From: Seiridium cupressi
Lineage: Eukaryota; Ascomycota; Sordariomycetes; Amphisphaeriales; Sporocadaceae
Direction of reading: 5' to 3'
DNA: 64,000 nucleotides
Assembly (NCBI GenBank): GCA_036674765.1
Contig: JARVKI010000124.1
Span: forward strand, 46,452-110,451
The notes beneath the pieces were generated by a model. That model was not told the origin of the DNA, did not search any database, and was given only the letters and a program-made list of their open reading frames with translations. The translations under genes and the position numbers were made by a program. Every line of letters starts with the position of its first letter. The first letter of the stretch is position 1. Positions 11,288 to 23,100 of this stretch are shown piece after piece.

Positions 11288-12640
11288 TCACCCGTCAGTT
11301 TCGGTGCTGACCCTCTTTCCATCACGCTTGCCGTTTTCGCCCTCCCACTCCCAGGGCAAGCGAATGACAATCTTGGTCTCCTCTTCACGGTCAAAAGCCT
11401 TGTACCCATCTGGCACATCTTCGAGTCCTATCTCACTGCTTACGATAAAGCTTGGTTTTGCACGCCCAGCTTGCACCAGGGCCAGCAGCTTCGGTATGAT
11501 GGGTCGCGGATCCACGCCGCCGCCACGAATGCTCTGACCCTTGATCCACCACTCTGCGATCGGAAAACTGATATTTGCCGGCATGGTAGCTCCTCGTGGG
11601 ATTCCAGATGAGTTCGGGAATGACGCATAAACACCAATGATTCCGATTCCACCACTGGCCTGCGTCACTTTGACGGCCTCGCTGATGATGAAGTTCTCCT
11701 GTGGCTTGAGGTCGCCGTTGAGGCATTCAAAGCCGCAGCAGTCGCATGAACGCATAACACCATCAGGAGCAAACTTCAATATCTGGTCGGTAGGACTGCC
11801 TTTGGTAAAGTCGATTGGAATCGCTCCAATGGAGTCTGCCTTGTCCAGACGAGCTTGAACATGGTCGATGGAGAAGACTTGGCTAGCACCCCGAAGGAGA
11901 GCCGTGTATGCGCACAAAAGACCGACGGGCCCTGATCGGAGTCAGCAATGTTTTTATGAACAGAATCTTTCGGCAGAATCATTCTGTTGGAGTGTCGTCG
12001 CTTACCCGCTCCAAAAACTGCAACAGAGTCGCCTGGTTGGAAGCCTGAAAAGTCCAGGCATCCCCATGCAGTAGCCCAGATATCGGACATAAACAAGTAC
12101 TCCAAGTCGTCGGACGGCTTGTCAGGAATCTTGATCAGCGTCTCGTCGGCAAATGGGATCTGAATGAACTCGGCTGCATCAAGTCAGTTGTTTGAGTCAG
12201 GTAGAACTGGCCACAATAGGGATTGTGGTGGTTACGAACGCACATTGACATCCCTGGTTGGATCCGAAATCCTCGCCCATGCCCACGGCTGTGAAGTTGA
12301 GAACCAAGCTTCCGTGAGTCTCCAAGTGCCCATCATCCCCGAAATCAGGCACGATGACTCTATCGCCACGGCTCAGAAAGTTCACAGCCGAGCCCACTTC
12401 TTCGACGACGCCGATGGCCTCATGGCCCATGAGCCACGGCGCTTTAGTGCTCCCGAAGATGCCATGGTAGGTATGGATGTCTGTTCCGCAGATAGCAGCA
12501 GTGGTGATGCGCACAATGGCATCCTCCGGCCGCCGGATCGTGGGCTTGGGTACATCCTTTACAACCATGTGGAAAGGATTGCCCTCCCAGACCACGGCAC
12601 GCATCTTGGGTTGAGGCTTAGTCGGGCTTTTGGTTGTCAT
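11288..12640 (-). CDS. Zinc-dependent medium-chain alcohol dehydrogenase
   Basis: Zinc-dependent NAD(P) oxidoreductase acting on an alcohol or aldehyde. Three exons: 12640-12244, 12173-12006, 11931-11288, with introns of 70 and 74 nt; about 402 aa. The catalytic zinc site is visible as AAICGTDIHTYHG (Cys) and MGHEAIGVVEEVG (His-Glu). The nucleotide-binding site FGAG|PVGLLCAYTALLRGA is split by the second intron, and the text resumes in frame. SIDHVQARLDKADSIGAIPI and DGVMRSCDCCGFE follow the pattern of fungal glutathione-independent formaldehyde-dehydrogenase-like proteins. The structural-zinc cysteine cluster is absent. I start at MTTKSPTKPQPK (12640); an in-frame extension to 12718 exists but looks untranslated. 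The C-terminal 15-20 residues after IRLPWEW are charged and unusual. Confidence 0.9.
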
Positions 12641-14647
12641 TTTGAAGATATTCTTAACGGTGTTTGTCTGCAAATTGAAATGCGGTGCTGCCCACATTCC
12701 ACGACTGGAAGGTTTCAACTAGCTCTACTTATACTTACATACCTCATGAAGATACATAATAGACTCTAGCGGGCTAAGTCAGTCATCTGGCTCTCCCTTG
12801 CGAGCTGAGCTGATGTCACCTACAACTTGGGTATAGTCAAGTCAACGTAGGAGAATGTGCGATATGTCAGTGTTCAGGCATAACTAAGCGTGTCGGCCGC
12901 TGATAGTGCCACTGGGGCTCAGCTTATCGTCAGATTGTACATACGGCAATGTCGCTTGGTTGTCCAGTCAGATCACAATGTCAGCGTGCAAAGAATCCAC
13001 TCGTGCAAGGAACCTACTCCTGTAAGCTGACTTAGCTTCTGATCCACTATTCAGCAAACAAGTCTAGGTTACGAAAACATCCTCTGCAAGCTGCAAGGGC
13101 ATAAGCCCGGAAGGTCAAGTTTTTGATGGTTGCGACTGATATGACGGCCAAATCCCGGGAGCCACATCATTACGGAAACCGAAGGCCTCCAACTCTTGAT
13201 TCGGCGCGGCCGTTTAATGGAGCTGGTAAAGAGTCCACTTCGCCCTTGTCGTCTGACTTTACTCCGTAGCTCTATTCGTCAATAACTATTACCGACTGTT
13301 ATCGTGGCCAGCACTATGGACGACGTAAGACCCTGGAGTCATCAGTTCGAAGACAGTTCAGTTTTTCCACCTGCTTATCAGTTCATTGGATTGGAATGAG
13401 GCTCTTAGTTCTAGGGTATCGAGTGAGCGAGTGAATGAATAGGTGGAATTTCGTTTCTAATCATAGAGCGGGTGCAAGAAGCTTCTTTCCACCAGCAAGC
13501 ACGCGATCGCTCGATATCATGGAAAGTTTGTGTCAAGATGGACGAAGGTTATGAGGGGTTAATTGATTAATTGGTTGGTTGAGTATCTAAGAGAGAGGCA
13601 GAAGGAGATAATCTAGTATATGTACATGTGTGTGTGGCTGGGAAGCCCGAAAAGAGGGTGGCTGGCTGGGCCACCTGTTTCAACAGTTTGGTCGTATTGA
13701 TATGGGCTCAATTGATCGATGGGAATAAGCCCGGACATGCAAACTTATGGGCACTCAATCGGGGAAACGGATGTGTATTGAATGGTGAATAAGGAGGAGG
13801 AAAGCTCCAGCTCCCAACCACGAAGCCTATCTAGTGGGAGGGCGCACAGACCATATGGGTTCTCCATCACAAGCAGACGTCAATCTTGAGACACCGAGAC
13901 GTGCTAGCTTGAGGGATGGACCTTATGACCAGCTGACGAGAAAGTATATCCATCTTGCAGGTTGACTACATGTAGTCATGGAACATGCGTTTCCGAGACA
14001 TGGTGGACCTCATGAATCGCCGTCAGGAAGAATCATGCCATCTTCCATACAGGCATTTGGTCCAATGTTTTCCTATTGCTCGGCTACAGCCATTAATGCG
14101 TGAGAAGGACAATTGGGGTCCTGATCACAGGATTGAGTAAAATTAACGGCGCGTGTGGGTTCTTGATTACTAAATTGCAATAGCTGCAGCTCCAAGACGA
14201 AGAGGGCCTGGAGAAGCGTCATAGACATCGGAAGCACCCAATCAATACAATCAAGAGTTGTTCTCTCTATTGTTGGCAGCAGGGCGGCCAGACCAGTGTA
14301 CAGCAAAGCCACCGTGGCTCTATGTTTTCAGATTATGGCTTCACCTAGTGTAGATAGCATGTTGGCTAACGAGAGGGTCTCAGACCGTGTCTAGAGTCTA
14401 TGAGACGTCATAAACCCAAGACATGGCGCTAGCTGCTCAAGCCAAGTTAAAAGTCTTTTCCTTGCCAGCTTAAAGGTTTGTCGATCGGACGCTGCCATCT
14501 GCGTGTAGTACCTAGGGAATTCAATATCCCATGGTTCCCATTGAATTGTTAACTTGCAGCATCCCGCACACGCCAGCCTGCATGAATGATCAAATTACCA
14601 TTACTGGTCGACTGGAGTAAAGCTAAACCAACTCCCAGGACAAAGTA
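12641..14647. other. Long intergenic region (2 kb)
   Basis: Divergent region between the zinc dehydrogenase and the second rhodopsin-domain gene. A 79-residue minus-strand frame at 14073-14312 has no recognisable features. I see no supported gene. Confidence 0.6.
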
Positions 14648-15979
14648 ATGTCTTCGAATACGCTTACTGGCGAAGAGATTGCAGCGATTTCATACACCTT
14701 GCCCGCTCTCAATCCAACAGGCCTCGGCGCTGCGATTGAGGTGGTCTCTATCCTGCTCGCCATCATCACTACCATCATCGTCGGACTTCGGGTGTGGGTA
14801 CGAGCAGGCCTCGTGAGAGGAAAGACAGAGAGCTGGGGCGTTGATGATTACCTGCTGGTGATCGGTTTTGTACGTGCTCGCATCCCCTAAGTATAGGATG
14901 CCTCTATTAGATATTGACGTGCTCCTCTTCGATAGCTTCCATTTTGGCCTTCGATCATCATAGGTGTCTATGCAACACGTTACGGGCTTGGGCTACGTGA
15001 TTCCGATATACCGACGCCGATCTACGTCGTGCGGACTAACGAGTTGTTCCTCTACTGGGAGCTCAACTACTTCGTCTCGGCGAACCTTGTCAAATGTGCC
15101 ATCGGATTGCTCTGCATCCGTATAGACCAACGGAGGGTCATCCGTTGGTCCATTGCCATTAACATCAGTATCATCATCATCACAGCCATTCTGGTGCTGA
15201 CGTTTCTATGTACTTGGTGCCGCCCCTTGGCCGCGACATGGAACCCTGCCCTGTAAGTGACGGCAGCATTGCTTCACCGCTTCACAAGGAACCACAATGC
15301 TCACAACTATCAGAGGGAAGTGTGCCACATATATTAGCTGGGTCACTGTCGGCACCATCACCTCTGTCATCCAGTTAATAACAGACGTGATCTCTGCCGC
15401 CATCCCATGGTTCGTCGTGGCTAGGCTGCAGATGCCCCGCCGGAGGAAGATCTCGATAATGATCATCTTGGGATTAGGAATTCTCGCAAGCATCGCTACC
15501 TGTTTTCGCATGCCTTTCTTGAAGTATTTCGATACTTCCAAATACCCGCACAACTACCTGTGTATGTTTTGGTTCCCAAGTGCAACAAAGCAACGTGTCG
15601 AAGCTAAAAGTTCTAAACAGACCATGCTGGCGTCGTCGTGCTTAGCTCTAACATCGAGTGCAGCCTCGCCATGATCGCCTGCTCGTTGCCTCCCTTACGG
15701 GCCTTGTTCAAGCACTACTATGGCTCCACGCCTTCCTTCTCAAGTACTAGCTCGGTATGACAAATCGCCCCAATCCAGTCAATTGACATAATACTTACGG
15801 AAAATTTCCTCTAGTCCTCAAGCTGTGCCGTCAAGTTGACCTCAGTGACGACTCACACGAATTACGAGTCTAGCACTCGCATCAGGGCCAGTCCTGGCGC
15901 ATGGGATCGATTGGAAGACGAACACTACAATCGCGGAGGTATACTCAAACAGATGGATGTTTATATCACTAAGGAATGA
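14648..15979 (+). CDS. Rhodopsin-domain (GPCR-like) membrane protein, second copy
   Basis: Same family as the gene at 4866, with its own exon layout: 14648-14869, 14936-15252, 15314-15561, 15621-15754, 15815-15979; introns 59-66 nt; about 361 aa. Helices visible: AAIEVVSILLAIITTIIVGL, the segment starting FLPFWPSIIIGVYATRYG, the segment starting SIAINISIIIITAILVLTFL, WVTVGTITSVIQLITDVISA, and one starting IMIILGLGILASIATCF. The family signature WGVDDYLLVIGF near the first loop and NIECSLAMIACSLPPLRALF near the last helix are present. The tail is Ser/Thr-rich. The reading frame is intact throughout, so it is probably functional. Divergence from the first copy is large, so this is not a recent duplicate. 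Confidence 0.85.
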
Positions 15980-17187
15980 AGTGATTTCATCACGCAAATA
16001 TCTTTGAATAAGGCGTACGTCGCTCAGCCAGCTGGCTTAGACTACGCTCTTTATCACCAGGGATTGCTTCCCTATAAGAAACTTGCGCTTTCGACCAAAA
16101 ATACCGCCAAGCTAACAGAATAGCCGCAACGCATCTTCAAAGAGAGAACATATTTAATGCTCGACCAGAGACATTTATGAAAATACCGAAAGGTTGCTGT
16201 AAATGACGTGCGCAGATTTACGTCCGGAATCTATCGTCCAGCATAACCTAGAAACCACCAAATGGGGCAACCAACAAACTGCCGCCGAAGGGACTTTTCG
16301 CATGCGCTAGTCTTGAAGCTTTCAACAATGTGAGAACATTGTCAAAATTGCCATCTAAGGTAGATGGACCTCGAGAATTTAAAAAGAGATTATTGCATTG
16401 CGTTATTTCTTTTGTTATTAGAACTACAGATTTTGATGCTATTGGGAATAGAACGTTTGTATACGACTGAGAGGGAGGGGATACAAAGAGAGACAAGTAG
16501 GGCTATACCATCCCAATGATTTATTCCAATTGGTGATTCCAAAAGCATGGAACATGCTCTATATTCTACCTTGGGCATTTAGAAGCATGATATAAAGTTA
16601 GTGTGTAGCTGGAATCAGAAGCTCCCAGGCAATTCAATTTTAATTGTAGTTGAGTTCGTACCGCATGAGAAAAGTTCAAGCTGGACCCTTAAACTTAGAC
16701 AAATAGACAAGCAATCTTATCGTGGTATAGGAGCAATATTTATCATTCACACAAGAGAGAAGATAAAGACTACACATTTGGCAGAAACTATCAGCACACC
16801 ACCAACAACAATCTGTCAAGCCGAATCTCAAGCCGTTTTCCAAGGTGACTGAGTGCATAAAATTCAAGATTTCCATTGGTCCGTCTCTACCTGGCGCATC
16901 ATAATAGACCATAAAGTCGATTTGTAATTGTCGCATTGAATTATCCTTGTGGAGCGTTATAGATATTGCGAGATGATTTATTTTTAACAAGTATTATCCA
17001 ACCATGGAACTTAGAGCATGATACCAAAGTACCTAGACAAATACACTCAAAAGAGGGAGGGGAGAGGGAAAAGCAAGGCCTACTTAAAGACCGGCTCCCG
17101 CAAACCCCAACCACAGATCTAGGTCGACAAGCTTCCTCGAATCAGAGAACTGAGCACCCTCCAATCACACCAGGCAAAACAACCACC
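15980..17187. other. Intergenic region, upstream of the large gene
   Basis: AT-leaning sequence. A reading frame upstream of and in frame with the large gene begins at 16966 but is interrupted by nothing more than chance; I treat it as leader because the good initiation context (ccaccATGA) lies at 17188. Confidence 0.6.
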
Positions 17188-20100
17188 ATGAGGTTGTTGA
17201 GCTTGAGAGCCTCATCTTGGCTCCCAAGCTTAACATTCTACCTCGCTGTATACGCCGCTGGAGAAGACCTCGTAGCACCTGTCTGGCCAACAATACAGAT
17301 CCCAGACCACCCCGAACAAGACGGCAATGATCCCACGAAATTGACTGGTACAGGCCCAGTCTCACCCAAGGATAGCAAGGCGGGCATTGGCAAACGTAAT
17401 GGAGGGCCAAGTTCGAACACGCAGCCGATCGACCCAGACACTTTTGTTCCCCGAGCACTAGCCAAGTTCGATGCGATTAATTGGCCCTCTGCAAGAGTTA
17501 ACTGGGAAAGAGAACTTGAGAATCTCTATGCACAGTCGAATGCTGGTTACGGGGATGTGAGTCCATGGGTGGAAGTTGCCCAGAACACCGATCATATGAT
17601 CTTTGAGTTTGCACAAAAGTCTTGGAAAGCCATTAACAATTTACCTATATCGCAGCCCGACAAGTCCTTAGAGCTGGGAGTCCTTTTCAAACGCCTGTCG
17701 AACATCATCGAGACGAGCCCTGGCGCAGACATGTGGAGCTGGACCCGTGAGGCATGGCTAGATGCAGCACAGGGGCCATACAGTTTTAGGAATAGGAATG
17801 TCGATAGCTTCTATCGCGCTCATGGCGGAAAGCTCAACCCTCTAAAACGCCCAGGACTACCGGCAAAGATGAACATCGAACCCTCAGGCATGTGGGTCCG
17901 TCAGTTTGATCAATTTGTGCTTAACGACCTGTCCACAGCCTACAGGAGATCGAAAGCGTCACCCAAGGATAAGAAGGAGATGCAAGAACTGTTGGAAGAC
18001 ATCGTGACAGGAAACCGGGAGAACCTTTTGTATGAGGTCGCCTCTTCCTCCTATGCCAGGGAATACGGAAAGAGTCAAGATGGTGCACGCGCTTTAGGTG
18101 CAGCTGCGCGTGCACGAGAAACGCTTATCCAGGCTGCTCGAAACAGTATTTCATCGAGGAGGGTAGAGGCCATGATGGAGAATCTGTTACCAGAGTCGGA
18201 GCTCCTAGAGTTGGTTTCCAGGCCGGACACGCTTGTGGACACATTCAACAATAACAGGAATTGGTTAAAGGGACACAATGGGCCTATTAAAGAAAACCCG
18301 TTGACTATTGATCCTACTGAGCCATATGGAGGCTTGAAGCCGCCGGTTAGTAGTCGTCCATTGGCAACAGATCGATGAAGTGATGCTGACAAACGTGTGA
18401 CAGACAATGGGGAATGGGTTGAAATACCCGAACGGGAAGCCCGATAAGGGAAAACAACCCGAGAAGCCACCCAAGAATGAGACCCCCCCCCCAAGGACGA
18501 GACGCCCCCCAAGGATGAGACGCCACCCGACGAGAAACCAAAAGACAATTCGAATCCTCCAGAGCCTGTGGACAAAACAGATCAGGAAAAGATGTTGGAA
18601 AAGCAATTGGAAGATTTAAAGCAAAAAGTGATAGACCGTTTCGACTTGCCACGGGAGACGACAATTGAAGAACTAGACGAGTTCCTCGATCCGCCCAAGC
18701 CCGAGCACGATGCTGAGGCAGAAGTTCTCCATGAGCTTCTGAACCAAAAGGATCTCTTTGATGACCTTAAGAATATCAGAGATAAATATCAGTCGTTGAA
18801 GCAAAAGTTGAAAAAGAAATTCAAGGACAAGTTCAACGTCAAGGGTACGTCATCCAGGAGTTATCCCTGCCACTTTTCAAATCACCTACACAGTTTAGTG
18901 TCCCCAGTCAGACCGATCAGAGCACTCACTCCTTAAGCATGGCTCTTTCAACGATATATCTTCTTCTAAAAGAGTAATTACTGACTCCGTTTCGTACGCA
19001 GACAAAGTGAGGCAAAGGCTGGAGGACAAAATCAAGGAAAAGCTCAGGAAGGAAAAGACCAAGCTAAAGGACAAGCTAAAGGACAAGCTGAAGGATGTAA
19101 AGGGAAAGCCGAAACCGAAACCTCCACAGCCCTCATCTAAGCCCTCGGATGGGAACGGACAAGAACCGCCGGAAGAGCCTCCATCGACACAGCCTCCGCC
19201 CGAACAGCCAGAAACGCCGGAACCGAAGCCATCCCCATCTCCATCTCCAACTGAGACTCCAACACCAACTATGTCTTCAACACCAACTATGTCCTCAACA
19301 CCAACTATGTCCTCAACACCAACTGAGTCTTCAACCCCAACTCAGTCTCAGACTCCGTCTCAAACTCCGTCACCGTCATCTCCGAGCAGCCCTCAACTCC
19401 CACACACTCCCTCAATCCCCAACACTCCCCAGGTTCCTCAACTGGTAAGCAACTTACAAAACTATTCCACCCCCTTTACAACCAATTTTTGAAGTACCAA
19501 TTCCGTTTTGTGTATCTCTACTCTTGAAACATATCGTTTACCTCCTTATTATTCCCTAAACATTCTCAAGGAAGGAATAGCTGACCTAAAAATATTATAG
19601 CCAAATGTACCATCGTTGCCAAATATACCATCGGTGCCAAATCTACCATCGGTGCCAAATCTACCATCGGTGCCAAATCTACCATCGGTGCCAAATTTAC
19701 CTTCGGTGCCAAATCTACCAAATCTGCCAGGAATTCCGGTACGTGCATTATTGGATTTCTTCTTGCCTGCTTAGGCCTCATTCAAGGGTTGGACCAATAT
19801 CTCGAGAGCTTAACACGTCGGAGACTCGATTCAAATCTTTTAAGTTTGCGTAACGAATTGCTGACTTTGGTTTAATGTAGCAATTACCCAAATTGCCTGT
19901 ACGTACCTTTGTGGGCCCCTCCCGCCTTCTTAGGCTTATTTCAGCGATCAAATCACTGTCTTAAGAGTCCAATACACTTAAGAACCGTTTCAAATCCCCA
20001 AGGCTATTCGAAGAGTAATCACTAACACCGATTTATGATAGGACTTGCCACATATTCCAGATGCTTTGGGATCGCTAGGAGGATTAGGAAAAGGATTAGG

Positions 20101-23100
20101 AGATGCATTAGGAGGAGTAGGAGCAGGACTAGGTAATGGATTAGGAGGACTGTTTGGGGGATTGTTCGGGGGATTGTTCGGATCTCATGGGGGTTCTCCG
20201 TCATCTCCAGGTTCTCCGTCTAGCCCAGAGTCTCCGTCTAGCCCAGAGTCTCCTCCGCCATCTCCAGGGGCTCCGTCTCCTCCGTCTAGCCCAGGGTCTC
20301 CGTCTTCTCCATCCAGCCCAGGGGCTCCTCCATCTAGCCCAGGGTCTCCTCCGTCTAGCCCAGGATCTCCTTCGACGCCAGGTTTTCAAACGGTGAGTAG
20401 CTTAGACAGCAACTGCATACCCTTAAGGCCTAGTTTGAGGTTTCTTACTTCCTGGTCGAGTGACCTTTGCTCCTGGAATATGAGATACAACCCTATAGCT
20501 CGTTATGAGCACCCGAAAAAGCCATTGCTAAACCCTGTGTGTTGTAGCCACCAGAGCATCCGTCGACGCCAGATGTCCCAGAACAAGAAGTTCCCACAGA
20601 ACAACAACCTCAACTTCCTGACGTCTCAAATCCACCGAAGGACAAGCCCAGACCAGACAAGGGCAAGGGAAAGGAGCAACCCAGACCGCACGATGGAAAT
20701 CCCCGCCCTAACGATGGACAGCCAACAAAGGACCAGCCCCGTCCTGACAAGGGCAAACAGAAGGAGGAACCTCACCGTCCGGAAACACCTGAGTCGCCGC
20801 CGAAGTGGCCGTGGGAAAACGCTCCGCCTGATGTCCCGGAATGGACCCCCCCCGACGCCACCACCAAGACCAGGAACGCCTCTGAATGGTGAAGGACCTA
20901 CTCCGGAGCATTCTACTCCAGACAGTGATTGGAGTGGCTCCTCGGGTACGAGTTCGCCGTGGTGGGTAAGTAGCATCCCAATGCATGATGATGTGTCCTG
21001 GAGATTGACATAGGGTTGCGCTATGAATAGACCACCATCATGCCATGTGGCTTTGGAGGGATCTCTGTCCAGAGTGAAGCATCATTGTCTCGCCTACAAT
21101 CGGAAGAGATAGCTCAGCCACTATGATATCATGCTAACTTGTGCCGCAATAGTCTCCACATACTTCAGACATTGAATTGCCGTTGAAACCAGGACTTCAG
21201 AATAAACTTCCAATACACGTCGTGAACCAGGCGTTGAAGGTTAGTGCTGCTATCGCGTCTAGAGCGCCACCTACAGGGTCCCAGCCTTCCTAACTATTTC
21301 TTAGACACCACTACGAGGTGCGCCTAAACCATACCTGGGAGAGGGTCCAAATCTCGCGAAATCGACACCTTTCGATCTTTTGAAGAAAGGGGTATCAGGT
21401 CAAAGCTGCTAAAGGTTAAAGAACTAAAACTGCCATCCAAGCCAACTTGGCCTACCAGCACCTTTCCGGAAACGGCTGTCAAGAGTACGGCAGGCATCAC
21501 AAATACGTTGAGTGGATTTCAGGCACACGCCGTTGCCGCCGTGACCGCGGGATTCTCGCTTCTGGCTCTAGCTGTGGGGCTCGGGGTCGGGTTGGGTGTG
21601 GGACTACACAAAGACAATGACAACGATAAGGGAAACGACAATAATGGAAACGACGATAAGGGAAACGGCGATATGGGAAACGGCAATCATGGGAATGGAA
21701 ATCATGGTAGCGTTGACAAGCCTGAGCCGTCCCCGGAGGACAAGAAAGCTGCCGTCATGAAAGCTCTTGAGACTGCCAGAGACGATCCTCAGTCGGTTGT
21801 GAAGCAGCTCAAAGAGGACCCTCGATACGACAATTTCACTACTGCGCTATACAACTATGCTCCGCACGTCGGATTCGGCTACGAAAAGTTTGCTAGTTTC
21901 GGAACGGAGGAGTTCAAGGCGGCCATGCCTTATGTTCAGAAATCTCCTATCGCAATGCAGATCTTAACGAGCGATTACGCCAACGAGGAAGCTCTCAAGT
22001 TGCTCGAGTCACAAGAAAGTCCCGAAGTCCGGGACATGATCAATACCATTGCCGACACTCTGGCTAAGCGCAACACAACAAATGACGCCAACTGTAAGTA
22101 CCTTCTCAACTGTGTTGTGGCTGGGCCGTATCATATTTGCCCTTTCTCCGTAAGATTCTGACGGACTTTTCCTACAGATCGACTCCTCACTCACCAGGCA
22201 GCCTTGCGTACGATCGATGCCGAGGTCAATGGAGTGGAAAAGGCCAGTACTCACGGTACGGAGAGCTCATCGGTAATGATGGCAAGCGCATTGGGCTGGA
22301 ATAACGTGCCAGACTTGTGGGAGGTCGTCCATCCCAATTTCCGGCAATCTCAAATTCAGTTCCTTGGTGATCTCAGCAGCAAGGACCTGGATGAATCTAT
22401 CTATAAAACGATGGATGAGATTATGGCGATTGGAAAGCAGGGAGGCGGTGGCTCCTTGATCCAAGCCGCTCAGAATGATTGGGCTTCTGACATGCCAAAT
22501 GGCAATGGCACCAGTACCGCGACCGCAACCACGACCATGACCACGACCATGATATCCGTGTCTACGCCTATATCTGAGACAACACCTTCATCCAAGGCTA
22601 CATCTACACCTGTGTCAACACCAGCGTCAACACCAGCGTCTACACCTGCGTCGATATCTGCGACTTCGTCTACACCTGCGACTACGTCTACACCTACGCC
22701 TGTGTCTACGCCTGTCGATGCCCCATACCCGTGGAAGAATAGCACGACAACATCTAAGCCCACCAAAGGATTTGGGACCGGCATTCCTGGTGATGTTCCA
22801 GTCCCCACCAAAGGATTCGGGACGGGTATTCCTGGTCACACTTCGTCTCGCCCGCACATTGGCACGCCCAGACCTAGCTCTGGCGCACCCTTCCCCTGGC
22901 GCAACAGCACGAAGACAACATCGACGGGTGTTCCCAGCCACGCTCCGTTCCCCTGGCTCAACAGCACGGCGGCACCCATCACGACCGGCACAGGCGTTCC
23001 CGGGCAAATACCCACCACCACCAACCGCAGGGGCGGTGTCGGAGGCGTGGTCGTCTGCAACAGCACCACGTACGGAGGCATGCCCAATGTGCCGGTGCCC

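Noticed and set aside
12641..12718. In-frame upstream start for the zinc dehydrogenase
   Set aside because: Adds residues with no counterpart in relatives; the ATG at 12640 gives a short normal N-terminus.
1..16000. Classical secondary-metabolite gene cluster
   Set aside because: No polyketide synthase, NRPS, terpene synthase or prenyltransferase is visible; the set is too incomplete to call.
16966..17187. In-frame N-terminal extension of the large gene
   Set aside because: The extension is hydrophilic and would bury the hydrophobic leader; the ATG at 17188 has a better initiation context.
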